This document shows, piece by piece, positions 34,658 to 45,555 of a stretch of 64,000 nucleotides of DNA (the first letter of the stretch is position 1; each line of letters opens with the position of its first letter). The notes beneath the pieces were generated by a model. The model was not told the origin of the DNA. It saw nothing but the letters and a program-made list of their open reading frames with translations, and did no database searches. The stretch is taken from NCBI GenBank assembly GCA_036365515.1, contig CM070876.1, positions 109,960,810-110,024,809 of the forward strand, given 5' to 3'. The DNA is from Torymus aiolomorphi (taxonomy: Eukaryota > Arthropoda > Insecta > Hymenoptera > Torymidae). A program made the translations under genes and the position numbers.

Positions 34658-37239
34658 ATGGTTTTAGAGGAAATTCTTACAAAAAGATTAGACTCTAAAC
34701 TGAGTTATGTTCTACACTTAATCTTTAAGAAGTTTGGTTTTTTTATAAAAAAACTCTTTTATAAATTCAGTGTGTTACTATACGATTATAAGAAATCGTG
34801 TTGCCAATGTAAGTTCTTAATAAATTGCAGATTTTATGATCTAATTCCGACACATATTAGTAATAGTTCTAAAAATTTATCTTATCTTCGGATGCATTCT
34901 TGTAAAGAACTCCGTAGTCTGAAAAAAATTATTAGAATAACCGAAAAAAAGAATTTTAAATATAGAGATTTCAGACATAAACCTCCATAAGAGATTTCTT
35001 ATAAATAAAATATCGAACTTTAAGAACTTATTAAATAAACACACGAATCCAAATCTGACTAACTTGTTCACGCATTTTTATAATACAAAACTAATGTTTA
35101 TAATGGAAAAAGTTGAAGAGAAACTCGATAGTAAATTAGAAAATTTATATTTACAAAGATACAATACAGTTTTAACTAAAAACACATATAGATCTGATAC
35201 TTCATATAACGCAAGGGCTATTGACCTCAACCAAAACAATACGCATGTCAATGAACTTTCGCATAATATATCTAATGATAAATGGTTAGTGAACCTTTCT
35301 AATGTCCAACTACCTCCGTTTGTAATTGACATTTTAAGGCTCGGTGATAAATTCAACTTCACGGAGAAATTAGAGAATAATAATGTTTTAGAAATTATAA
35401 AAAACTTAGAATACTTTTTAAATGACAAAACTGTAGATTCTGAATTTTCTAAGAATATAAGAAATAAGATTATGAATATTTTAAGTAAACATCAGAATAA
35501 AAATTTAGTTTAGATTTTTTCGATAAAAGGCTCAAGATCGATTTAAAAAGAACAAAAGAATTTCTAAAGAACGACAATAATCTTTTAGTAACACGAGCAG
35601 ATAAAGGGAATAGTACTGTTGTTATTGATAAACGAAAATACTGTGAAAAAATGATTAATTTATTATCTGACTCTAAATATTATTGTATGGTTAAGAAAAA
35701 TCCTCTCCCTTCTTTGGAAAAAAACACAGACGCACTTATAAAAAACCTAAGACAAATAACATTTTTTCAAAAATTACAACCTATTTCGAATAAATGTACA
35801 ATAGCCAGAGCTTACGGTCTCGTTAAAATACATAAGATCAATTTTCCTGTTAGACCGATAATCTCTGCTATTAACACTCCTACATATTATTTATCCAAAA
35901 TGCTTGCTAAGTTTCTCTTTAACAATTTAAAAGGCCTAATTCACACGTTACTAATAGTTTAGACTTAAAACAAAAAATTGAAAACATAGTTATACCGGCT
36001 GGATATACCATTATCAGCTTAGACGTTGTTAGTTTGTTTACAAATGTTGCGGATTATTTAATTTTCGACTCAATAGAAAAACGTTGGAATCAATTGTATA
36101 ATCTTTGCGAACTTAACTGTAGCGAATTCATAAATGTTCTTAGGTTTATCCTACACAACAATTACTTTGTATTTAATCACACTTTTTACAAACAAATATT
36201 TGGAGCTGCCATGGGCAACCCCTTAAGTCCAATCTTAGCTGATATTGTCATGGAAGACTTAGAAAATCAAGCCTTATCAAAAATTTGCTTTCCTGTACCG
36301 TTTTACTATAGATATGTTGATGATATTATTGTATGTGTTCCTGCGAATATGATAGATTATACAGCAAATTTATTTAATAGTTTTGATAAGAATTTACAAT
36401 TTACAGTCGAGACACCAAGCAACAATAAAATAAGTTTTCTAGATCTTCTTATTATTCATAACGAACAAAAAATTTCCACGGATTGGTATAGGAAACCAAC
36501 TTCTTCTGGTAGATTTCTAAATTTTAATTCTCACCACCCGATTAGTAATAAGATTGGTATAATATGTTCTTTAGTTGACAAATGTATTAATTTAGCTGAT
36601 ACACACTTCCATGATAAGAATCTTAATCTAATTAGAGATTTATTATTGGAGAATGATTATCCTATGGATTTCATTAATAAACATATCAATAAACGTATAT
36701 TACACATTAAAAATAATAATAAAAATACTTGTAATTCTAAGAACATAAATTTTAATAGCATTTTAGTTTTCCCATTTATTAAATATATCAACCCGGAATT
36801 AAAAAATATCTGTAAGTGTTACAACTTAATTATGATTAATTCAATCTCCAATAAATTCAATCATATAATTAGATTAGGAAAAGATAGATACCATAAAAAT
36901 GAAAAATCTCAAGTTGTATACAAAATTAATTGTTGCGATTGTGATGCGTCGTACGTGGGACAAACTTCTCGAAAATTGATTGTAAGAAGCAAAGAACATG
37001 TTAGCGATTGTAAATTTAAGAGAGACAAGTCAGTTTTACACGGACATATAGCGAATACTAATCATAAAATCGATTTCAAAAATATTAAAATTTTAGATCA
37101 AGAGCCTAATTTACAGAAAAGATTACTATCTGAAATGCTACATATCCATTCCCAATGCAATAGTTTGAATAGACAGTTTGACACTAATTTTTTGAAGTCA
37201 GATTATAAAATTTTTATTAATAATAATAAGTTGATATAA
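34658..37239 (+). pseudogene. Penelope unit 3: RT/GIY-YIG gene with three 1-nt A-run frameshifts
   Basis: Plus-strand copy of the unit 1 gene with nearly the same sequence. Breaks relative to unit 1 are A7 instead of A6 near 34954-34960, A5 instead of A6 near 35497-35501, and A4 instead of A5 near 35929-35932. Frames are 34658-34990, 35064-35513, 35651-35962 (also running upstream of its start) and 36034-37239. The catalytic YRYVDDIIVCV and GIY-YIG parts lie in the long last frame. It retains the ADKGN box that unit 1 has lost. All three breaks are in homopolymers, so sequencing error is a real alternative. Confidence 0.9.
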
Positions 37240-37622
37240 ACAAGGCTTACTATTATAGGTTTACATATCTTATTGTGTATTTATGGCTAAAGTGTTTCGT
37301 AGTTCTTACCCCTCCTATACATACTCTAGAGATGATAAATACTGGGAAATTGCGTGCGCCGTCTCACTTTGACTAGTGGTCTCTTATTGTGTCCACTTAT
37401 TTATATTTGTATATATAGTTTTTTGGTAAGTGTTGTTAAGCGAGTGTTTATCAATTTTAGTGTCTTTTTTTATGTTAATAAACTTGTATTTTGTGTGTAT
37501 TTTCACAGACCTTGAAAAGGGACGGAAATAAACCGTCCGAAACGTTGGAATAAATTTTTTAAAAACTTTTGTTTTTATTTAATTACTACCTAGGCAGTAG
37601 AACCATCAGCTTCCTAACTTAC
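37240..37622 (+). repeat. Penelope terminal repeat, copy 3 (inverted)
   Basis: Reverse complement of 30111-30532. It ends AGCTTCCTAACTTAC next to the target duplication. The motif reads CCGAAACGTTGG here instead of CCGAAACGTCGG. Confidence 0.85.
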
Positions 37623-37689
37623 CTAAATTTAAACAGTGTTGTAGTTGGAAGATTTAAAACCGTGCATAGTGTATTTATGTATACCGTAG

Positions 37690-38331
37690 CCTACTGAAAA
37701 ATCTCACGTGAGATTTCAGGTGAGAACTCACATGAGAACTCACGTGAGATCTCACGCCAAAATCTCATCTGAAATTCTGGTCCGCGAGCTGCTAAAATTG
37801 CTTCAATGTTAAAAAATCAGTTTCTGGGAATTAGGAGTCGCCTATTGCGTTATGCCACCCCCCGGATAAGTTCAAAAATCTACGTTTTTGAAGCGTTTTA
37901 GCCTTTTTTTTACATTTTTATAAATTTTACACATGAGATCTCACGTGAGATTTCACGTGAGATTTCACGTGGAATCTCATGTTTCAAATTTCTCACGTAA
38001 AATCTCACGTGAAAGTGAGATTTCACGTGGAATCTCATGTTTCAAATTTCTCACGTAAAATCTCACGTGAAATCTCACGTGAGATCTCATGTGTGAAATT
38101 TATAAAAATGTCAAAAATGGCTAAATCGCTTCAAAACATAGATTTTTGAACTTATCGGGGGAGTGGCGTAATCTAATAGGCGACTACTAATTCCCAGAAA
38201 CTGATTTTTTATCATTGAAGGAATTTTAGCAGCTCGCGGACCAGAATTTCAGATGAGATTTTGGCGTGAGATCTCACGTGAGATCTCATGTGAGTTCTCA
38301 CCTGAGATCTCACGTGAGATTTTTCGGTAGG
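37690..38331. mobile_element. 642-bp fold-back element built from palindromic CTCACGTGAGAT words
   Basis: The ends are CCTACTGAAAAATCTCACGT and its reverse complement with one change. The arms contain many CTCACGTGAGA words and a unique piece (CAGTTTCTGGGAATTAG, GCAGCTCGCGGACCAGAA) found in both orientations. A 57-bp direct repeat with CACGTGGAATCTCATGTTTC lies in the middle (~37965-38080). No ORF. It sits in the 5' part of the piggyBac element. The overall plan resembles 27487-28291. Confidence 0.8.
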
Positions 38332-38655
38332 GTATGTATAGATATACTATATCAATATTTATACCATATAAATAATTCTATTATATCTATATATACCGTA
38401 TAAATAGATACACTATATCTATCTTTATTTTACGTATAGATATACTAATCAATTAATATACATGGTTATATTTGTTTTCATTTATTCTACTTACTCAAAA
38501 TGTCTTGATTTTCAGAAATTATTCTATATCTGAAATCAATATAGCACTTTTATTCGGAAAAACTATATAGTAATAGAATTTTTATATATTTTTTTTTCGA
38601 TTTACATATTAGCATCATCCCGTGTCTCTGCTCTTTTAAGGCACCCAGGTAAAAA

Positions 38656-40291
38656 ATGTCAAGGCGAAGAGTTGCCGATTTACTTGATTTAGTTGACGAT
38701 GATGATGTTGATTGCGATCAACACATCGATACAGTACTCTTACCTTCTGACGACGATAGTTCTGATGGTGACTCTTTTCACGATCCAGATGAAGGTATCC
38801 TATCTTGTGAACTTCCTGCGGGTTCTTACAAACATGTAAGGAGTTCTTACACAAGTACGCAAACATTATTAGAGCCCAGTCATGTTTATAATTGGCAGAA
38901 TTATGCTTACAATGATAGCTCTGTTGAAAGTACTGACGATTATACTAGTTGCTTAAATAATAGTTTAAAAACTCATTAGAATTCTTTGAATTATTTTTTT
39001 CGAGTGCGTTAAAAAACCATATTATTGAAATAACTTCAGAAAACAATTTCGAACTTGGTATGATTGATCTTGAAAGATTTCTTGTCATTATTATGATTAC
39101 TATTTTCAACTCCAGAAAAAGTCAGCATGATTATTGGTCAAATAGTCGCCTTCTACAATGCTCTGTGATCAAAGAACTCATGACAAGAGATAAATTTTTC
39201 GAAATAAAAAAATACATAAGATTTTACAAGTTGCAAGACAAAAATGAAAATGATAAGGTATGGAAAATTAGGTATTTGTATGACTTATTCCGATTAAATT
39301 GTATGCAATTTAGGTTTTTTGATTACACTTTATCTATTGATGGTGAAATATTTTGGAAGGTTTAGTATAAAACAGTGTATCAGAAACAAACCGATTAGAT
39401 TTGGAATAAAGTTATGGGCACTATGTTCTTCTGATGGATATTTATATGATCTTGACATATACACAGGCAAATCTGATACTGATGCACGTAATCCATTAGT
39501 TTCTGTATGTTTCGGATCAAGGGTGGTAATCAAATGGCTTCAAGATTTATTGAGGACTACTCAAAAAGAAGAGCTCAGCAAATACCATGTATATTTTGAT
39601 ATTTTCTGATATTCTCCCGATTTGATGATACATTTAAAAAAATGGGCTATCAACAACTAAAACAGTTCGACAGAATCGTGTAAAAACGAATATCGATATG
39701 CCAAAAAAATCAGAAAGAGGAACTACATTTCAGTTCATGAAGCTAATTCTAATTTGAATTACATAACTGTCATGGACTCTAAGCCAGTGTCAATTGACAT
39801 TAATCCTATCTACATATGGAGAAGAACCAAAAGTTGAAATGTAGAGATGGCATGAAAAGTCTAAAAAATCCATTCTTTTTCCATATGCATTTTCTATGTA
39901 TAATAAAAATATGGGGGAGTTGATCTTCATGATCAACATTGCAATGCTTTGATGCCTTCAATTCGAAGTAAAAAGTAGACATGCTGGCTTTCTCTACGAC
40001 TTATTCAAGCATCTTTAGCTAATGCTACAATCATTTATAATAAACTTCATACTGATGATAAAAAAGGATCTAAAGATGTCGTGCAAAACGTATGTTAATA
40101 TTATATTGAAAAGTTCTCCAATATAGAGCGATCTAGACGACAACACACGACCTCTTCATTACCGGATGAACATGAGATGAAGATAGAGCTAGGTAGAAGA
40201 TGTAGCATACTGATTTGTTCTGTAAGGACTCAGAAATTTTGCTCTAAAAGTAAAAAATATCTGTGCAAAAGTCATTATGATGGTCATTCAT
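38656..40291 (+). pseudogene. piggyBac transposase, degenerate
   Basis: The acidic N-terminus (MSRRRVADLLDLVDDDDVD) starts at ATG 38656. A stop after LKTH (38977) and frame changes follow. The core then shows MITIFNSRKSQHDYWSNSRL, LMTRDKFFEIKKYIRFY, LSIDGEIFWKV (first Asp; piggyBac usually has SIDE), IKQCIRNKPIRFGIKLWALC, YLYDLDIYTGKSD and KYHVYFDIF (second Asp region). NMGGVDLHDQ, the classic third-Asp motif of DDE_Tnp_1_7 (piggyBac), is at ~39911. A Cys-rich tail (RCSILICSVRTQKFC) ends near 40291. Order and length fit a full-length gene, but several stops and frameshifts make it dead. Confidence 0.85.
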
Positions 40292-40400
40292 AATTTTACC
40301 CATGCACCTGATAATGCATTTTTTTACCATCTGTACACTAACAATTTAAAGTCTGAAAAAAAAACGTCACTAAGATTTTCTTCATGATTTTTCCCATAGG

Positions 40401-40402
40401 AT

Positions 40403-40433
<31 letters not shown>

Positions 40434-40435
40434 TT
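40401..40435 (-). repeat. (AAAT)n tail of LINE C
   Basis: Nine copies of ATTT on the plus strand, which is an AAAT tail on the element strand, at the junction with piggyBac sequence (CCCATAGG|ATTTATT). It marks the 3' end where reverse transcription began. Confidence 0.9.
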
Positions 40436-41067
40436 CCAGAGTAATGTAGATACATGCAAATGATACAAAATATTACATTACATTACACAAGTAACCCTGT
40501 AAGGAAAATGTATTTCCTGCATTCAGGTCCGGATTCTTAAATATACTATACGTGTGCAACATCAGAACATGCATTTCTGCGGCTAGCAACACGTCTCACT
40601 CATACCCACTCTCATCTCACATACCCACTCACAATCTCACACTTAAACAACATTCACACATCTTCAATCTTAAAATCTAATTAACAAATTTTATTATTTT
40701 TCTGTATATAATTTTTGCAATATGCTTAATAGTAGTATATTCGATTGTATTACTATATGTACATAATTGATCTAGTATAAAATAAACATATAAAATTTAT
40801 AGGTTGATAACAGGGAATATAATTTTGACAAATTTAACAAATGTTTCCAAGTATCCAATTTTTCAATTTGATCTTATCAGTAACTTTCCTTATGTCTAAA
40901 ATTTTGAAATCATTAGGTAAATTATTAAATACTTTAATAGCCTTATTATAGCTGCTTTTATCGCTAACTTTTAGAATATTTTTAGGCAGAATTGTTGTTT
41001 TATTTCTTGTTGTATTTTTAGAGGTTATAAATTTAATCTTCAGCGAGTTGTAATTGTAAATAATGAT

Positions 41068-42552
41068 TCAGATGCAATTATTTTTACTTATTATTCTTAA
41101 AATTCTTTTTTGTGCTTTTTGTATCATTTTTATATTATTCTCACAGGCTCGTCCCCAAGCTATTATACCATAGCTGATAATGCTATGGAAAAATGCATAA
41201 TATATAATTTTCAATGTAGGATATGCCATTATATTTTTTATTTTGCGGAATAAAAAATTTAGATATTTTGTTTTCTTTACAATGTGCTCCGCATGAATGT
41301 TCCATCTCAAATTGTAGTCAAAGTATATACCTAGATATTTACAGCTCTCTACTCTCTGAAGTTGTTCAGTGCCAATTCTTAAATTCATGTTTGTAGGAAC
41401 ACTATTGCAGTAATTTCCAAATGTTATATATACTGTTTTATTCACATTCAGTGAAAGTTTGTTGAGGGCTAACCAAGTTGACACTGCTTTTAAATACCCG
41501 TTCATTTTGACTTCAACTTCACTCCACGTTTTTCCTGCAGCTAATATGGCTGTATCATCTGCATACGATAATGTGGACTCTTTGGGCATGCTAGCTAGTA
41601 GATCGTTTATATATATAATGAACAGTAATGGTCCAAGTATTGTTCCCTGTGGAACCCCTGTGTTTACAATTAACTGTTCACTAATATTATCGCCTATTCT
41701 TACAAACTGTCCCCTGTGTTTCAGATAACTTTCTAGTAATGAAAACGCTTTTCCTCTTATTCCATACCTATGTAGCTTGTCTAACAATATTTTATGATTA
41801 ACCGTATCAAAAGCTTTTGCTAAGTCTAGAAATGTTACTGCTATCGGTAGACTCTTATCCAGTTTTTCATAGATTCCTTTTGTAATGAAATTTAAAGCAT
41901 CGTTGGTTCCTCTATTTTTTATGAAGCCGTATTGAGTATTACTTAACAAGTTATTAATTGTAACCCATTCGTAAATTCTGTTATATATTATTTTTTCAAA
42001 TATTTTTGCTATATTTGATATTAGTGATATTGGTCTATAGTTTTCCATTTTATTTTTCAATCCGGATTTATATATTGGTATTATTTCTGCAACTTTTAAA
42101 GCTTCTGGCCATGTTTCAGTTTCTATACATTGATTTAGAATGTCAGCTAGTGTATCTGTTATGTATGGTGATATTATTTTTAGTGTCTTTGCATTAATCT
42201 TATCAACTCCTCCATTTTTTAATTTCATATTATCTATTATTTTCTGAATCTCATATTTATTAGTTGGTTTTAAAAACATGGTTTTAGGGTTATGTTTTGG
42301 TAATTCTAGCTCTTTATCTCTAGGTTTTTCAATGGATTCTGCCATTTTTGAACCGATATTGCAATAGTGTTCATTTATAGCTTTTACAATTTCTTTAGCG
42401 TCTTTTATTATCTTTTTTTTGTCAGTTTTTATTTCGGTGATATCTGTATTCTTTTTATCTTTTTTAGTTGTCCCCAAAGTATCATTAATTATGGACCATA
42501 GTTGTCTAGGGTTATTACTGTTTTTTTCTATAAGATTTTTTTCATGTTTCAT
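41068..42552 (-). CDS. LINE C reverse transcriptase, 494-codon open frame
   Basis: RT domain with all main blocks intact: PRQLWSIINDTLG (~15), LKNGGVDKINAKTLK (~112), EIIPIYKSGLKNKMENYRPI (~157), NTQYGFIKNRGTNDALNFI (~205), VTFLDLAKAFDTVNH (~238), GVPQGTILGPLLFIIYINDL (~300), LSYADDTAIL (~330, catalytic YADD), WLALNKLSLNVNKTVYI and YLGIYFDYNLRW. The C-terminal part has GIIAWGRACENNIKMIQKAQ. The frame has no stop, but its natural N-terminal partner, the endonuclease, is mostly deleted just upstream (42553-42690), so the copy would not be functional for target-primed insertion. Confidence 0.85.
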   Translation of the reverse strand: MKHEKNLIEKNSNNPRQLWSIINDTLGTTKKDKKNTDITEIKTDKKKIIKDAKEIVKAINEHYCNIGSKMAESIEKPRDKELELPKHNPKTMFLKPTNKYEIQKIIDNMKLKNGGVDKINAKTLKIISPYITDTLADILNQCIETETWPEALKVAEIIPIYKSGLKNKMENYRPISLISNIAKIFEKIIYNRIYEWVTINNLLSNTQYGFIKNRGTNDALNFITKGIYEKLDKSLPIAVTFLDLAKAFDTVNHKILLDKLHRYGIRGKAFSLLESYLKHRGQFVRIGDNISEQLIVNTGVPQGTILGPLLFIIYINDLLASMPKESTLSYADDTAILAAGKTWSEVEVKMNGYLKAVSTWLALNKLSLNVNKTVYITFGNYCNSVPTNMNLRIGTEQLQRVESCKYLGIYFDYNLRWNIHAEHIVKKTKYLNFLFRKIKNIMAYPTLKIIYYAFFHSIISYGIIAWGRACENNIKMIQKAQKRILRIISKNNCI

Positions 42553-42700
42553 TTTTGCATTTTTTATTATTATACCTGTCTAAAATATTTGTTTCTGTGC
42601 AAACAATTACATAAGGTTTGATCTTAAGACTCTTAATGAGGATTTGTAACTTTTCAAAATTTGCATTCAAGCTTCTTATATTGGTATACATAATCACATT
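42553..42700 (-). pseudogene. LINE C endonuclease stub
   Basis: On the minus strand the sequence reads TNIRSLNANFEKLQILIK then VIVCTETNILDRYNN. These are the first two blocks of an EEP endonuclease (NxRSLxxxFxxL, xxTETxL). Within ~25 codons it reaches the segment before the RT. The catalytic GDFN, SDH and TxID parts are missing, so a deletion of several hundred bases joins the N-terminus of EN to the EN-RT linker. Confidence 0.7.
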
Positions 42701-42803
42701 ATCTTTCCTGTTACTTTCCTTATTAATGTCTCAACATCATCGTAGCTTATTTCTTGTTTTACTACTTCTTGTTGTATTTCTTCTATAAAATTTTCATTAT
42801 GAT

Positions 42804-44582
42804 TCATTTTGTTATGTTACTGTTTTTCGATGGTGGGCTAACACCTGCCACAACACCATCCGGGAACTTCCTCGCTGTTAATGTTGTCCTTCCTCTTGTA
42901 ATTATGGAGCTCTTAGTCAGTATTTCTTTGTTGTTGGGAGTATTATTTCTTTCCAAGTTGTCTAGAGATTCGGTTACTATATCTTGGTCTTTTAAGTTTC
43001 CCGCGTAACCTGTTTTAACATTTGTTGTTGACTTCTCGACTGGTAAGTTATCTTCAGGCTTCGTTATTGGTAAAGTAGGTTTCCTATGATAATTTTCTGT
43101 TTTTTTCAGAGGATCATATGGATAATCTGTTTTTTGCATCATTATGTATAGATAATTTTTATATGACTCACATACGTTCCAGTTATTGGCTGCATGTTGT
43201 GTATTTCTTTTTGTTTTCTGGTTCTTTTTGTTGTAATTAATGCAGTTAATACATTATAAATTTTTCTGGTTACATAATTTTTCTTCATGTTTCTCTGAGC
43301 AGTGTAGACATGTATATTCTCCTTTACATTTTTTAGCACTATGCCCATATGTTTTACATTTGTGACACATACCGATATTGTAATCATCGTAGACTCTGCA
43401 TCTGCTTGCTCCAACATAGATTTTCTTCTCACGCATAATATAAGCATATGCATCTGCATTAACTTCAGCTATCAACGTCGTAGAATTGGTTTTATTATTG
43501 ATACACTTATGCATTATATTTAACTCCATATTATCTTCTATTTCATTTCTGTTTTTTATATCCATTTCAATGTCTTGATTGCTTTCTGTTTGGTACTCAT
43601 TGTCTACATTTATAATTTTAATTCTAGGTTTTTTCAATTCTTCAATTTGAACTTCTGCTTTTTCAGTTGTGTTAATTTTAAGTTTCATCTTGTTTACGTC
43701 TTGCTTATTTTTACATATGATTATTTTGTTGTTGGGAGTATTATTTCTTTCCAAGTTGTCTAGAGATTCGGTTACTATATCTTGGTCTTTTAAGTTTCCC
43801 GCGTAACCTGTTTTAACATTTGTTGTTGACTTCTCGACTGGTAAGTTATCTTCAGGCTTCGTTATTGGTAAAGTAGGTTTCCTATGATAATTTTCTGTTT
43901 TTTTCAGAGGATCATATGGATAATCTGTTTTTTGTATCATTATGTATAGATAGTTTTTATATGACTCACATACGTTCCAGTTATTGGCTGCATGTTGTGT
44001 ATTTCTTTTTGTTTTTTGGTTCTTTTTGTTGTAATTAATGCAGTTAATACATTGTAAATTTTTCTGATCACATAATTTTTCTTCATGTTTCTCTGAGCAG
44101 TGTAGACATGTATATTCTCCTTTACATTTTTTAGCACTATGCCCATATGTTTTACATTTGTGACACATACCGATATTGTAATCATCGTAGACTCTGCATC
44201 TGCTTGCTCTAACATAGATTTTCTTCTCACGCATAATATAAGCATATGCATCTGCATTAACTTCAGCTATCAACGTCGTAGAATTGGTTTTATTATTGAT
44301 ATACTTATGCATTATATTTAACTCCATATTATCTTCTATTTCATTTCTGTTTTTTATATCCATTTCAATGTCTTGATTGCTTTCTGTTTGGTACTCATTG
44401 TCTACATTTATAATTTTAATTCTAGGTTTTATCAATTCTTCAATTTGAACTTCTGCTTTTTCAGTTGTGTTAATTTTAAGTTTCATCTTGTTTACGTCTT
44501 GCTTATTTTTACATATGATTATTTTGTCTTTGGTTGTTATGATTTTGTTAACAGCTATCGTTGTGTTCTTATTTATTGACAT
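42804..44582 (-). pseudogene. LINE C ORF1, CCHC gag-like protein with in-frame tandem duplication
   Basis: Starts at 44582 (MSINKNTTIAVNKIITTKDK). Unit 1 has a Lys/Glu-rich part with KIIICKNKQDVNKMKLKINT, then CHKCKTYGHSAKKC and CLHCSEKHEEKLC zinc knuckles, a CINCINYNKK motif and a Pro/Lys tail ending NNTPNN. The sequence then restarts at KIIICKNKQD for a second nearly identical unit. The offset is 798 bp (266 codons), so the duplication kept the frame. In the second unit a Gln codon has become TAA (43254-43256), ending the long frame at 442 codons. The remaining C-terminal part continues open from 43142 to 42804. The protein would bind element RNA. Confidence 0.8.
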
Positions 44583-44739
44583 TTTGGTTTCATGAAATAA
44601 TTTTTTTAGATCCTCCTTGTTCTTTGGTTTTATGATGATATCTGGAATATTATTATTAGAGTTTGATTTATCTGTTTACCAGTTATTTGTGCATAAGTTG
44701 ACCCAGTTGAAGTTTGTTTTTTTCCATTCATTTGAACGC

Positions 44740-45240
44740 ATCACCGGCCACTCGCTGCTGCGAGCCGAAAATACAAAGAGACCGTTGCACGGGATATTAC
44801 AAACAGTCTTACCGGGAGATGAGTGCACTCCTCTCTTCGCTCTCTCACGAATTCGCTCCTGCGTCAGTTCTTGTCCTCCGATCGACGTCGGAGTTTTCAG
44901 GTCGAGTCCTAATATGCTGCGTTCACCTGCAGATGCTTCGAACCTGATTAATGGTTCGGATTGTTCGCGTGCGCTGCTCTTCGTGGACGGTACATGGACG
45001 GGCGCTGCGCCGTTCCGGTAAGGACGCACGATACCGTTTTCTTCGGACGGTCTAACTCGCGTGCGCGCGGTTCGACAGCACAAGAGAATCTGATTCGAAA
45101 TTGAATCGATCGCGACTTTGCAACCGTCTAAGTCGCGCTGTCCTCGCATGTTGCTTGCGAATGCATCGTCCGAGCGATGTAAACCACCGCTCGAAATGCA
45201 CGAATTCGCGGGAACGAGAGCCAAACGAGTTCGATAGAAT
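44740..45240 (-). promoter_or_regulatory. GC-rich block, likely LINE C 5' untranslated/promoter region
   Basis: A ~500-bp GC-rich island with many CG dinucleotides just upstream of ORF1 and surrounded by AT-rich DNA. No convincing protein on either strand. LINEs carry internal promoters in such 5' regions; this role is inferred from position only. Confidence 0.4.
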
Positions 45241-45518
45241 ACGGAGAACCGAGATTCTTATTTTCTGCGTATTTAATCCTGAAACCTCGTTATAACATAA
45301 ATTTAAACTAATAACATAAAAGCGGGTATATTTACCTTAGACCACGGTCTGGGCCCTTTATATGGTCCAGAATCATAGTTATCAATTAGACAAGTTTTAC
45401 TTCCTCCTCGAGGAAGCTTTGTGATAGTAAATTTTTGAGTTGTTGTAAAAACATATTATAATTGTGTTCCGAGGTGTTAGGAATCAAAATACATGGTTTT
45501 TGAAAAATGTCTGTATGG

Positions 45519-45555
<37 letters not shown>

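Larger units (their letters stand above)
30111..37622. mobile_element. Penelope-like element cluster: three units, 17-bp target duplication
   Basis: The block is flanked on both sides by CTAAATTTAAACAGTGT (30094-30110 and 37623-37639). Unit 1 (30111-33361) reads minus and is complete. Unit 2 (33362-~34460) reads minus and has only the 3' part. Unit 3 (~34461-37622) reads plus and is nearly complete. Units 1 and 2 are head-to-tail; units 2 and 3 are head-to-head. One target duplication around all three implies arrival as one event or growth inside one copy. Tandem and inverted partial copies are typical of Penelope elements. Confidence 0.9.
29527..40400 (+). mobile_element. Degenerate piggyBac-family element, interrupted by two later insertions
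   Basis: The left end is TTAA followed by CCCATTACATACTGAGCC. The CCC start and TTAA target fit piggyBac. Element sequence covers 29527-30110, 37640-37689 and 38332-40400. The rest is a Penelope cluster and a fold-back element. The sequence 40318-40400 is the reverse complement of 29706-29796 (shared CTATGGGAAAAATCATGA and CAGACTTTAAATTGTTAGTG), which is the inner part of the terminal repeat. The outer ~180 bp of the right end is missing where LINE C begins at 40401. Confidence 0.65.
40401..45240 (-). mobile_element. LINE C, minus strand, with (AAAT)n tail, EN deletion and ORF1 duplication
   Basis: The 3' end abuts the piggyBac end at 40401 with a (TAAA)n-type tail. Going upstream on the minus strand there is a ~630-bp 3' untranslated region, the RT (42552-41068), an endonuclease stub and a gag-like ORF1 (44582-42804). 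A GC-rich, ORF-free block (44740-45240) is probably the 5' untranslated region and internal promoter. The far end is not sharply defined. The family is an ORF1-CCHC LINE of the Jockey/CR1/I type; I cannot be more exact. Confidence 0.8.

Noticed and set aside
37690..38331. E-box/CACGTG cluster as a host enhancer
   Set aside because: The CACGTG words belong to a mobile palindrome inside a dead transposon. There is no host gene nearby.
44617..45224. 134- and 182-codon frames in the GC-rich block upstream of LINE C ORF1
   Set aside because: CG-rich region with open frames on both strands, none with recognisable domains. More likely a 5' untranslated/promoter region.
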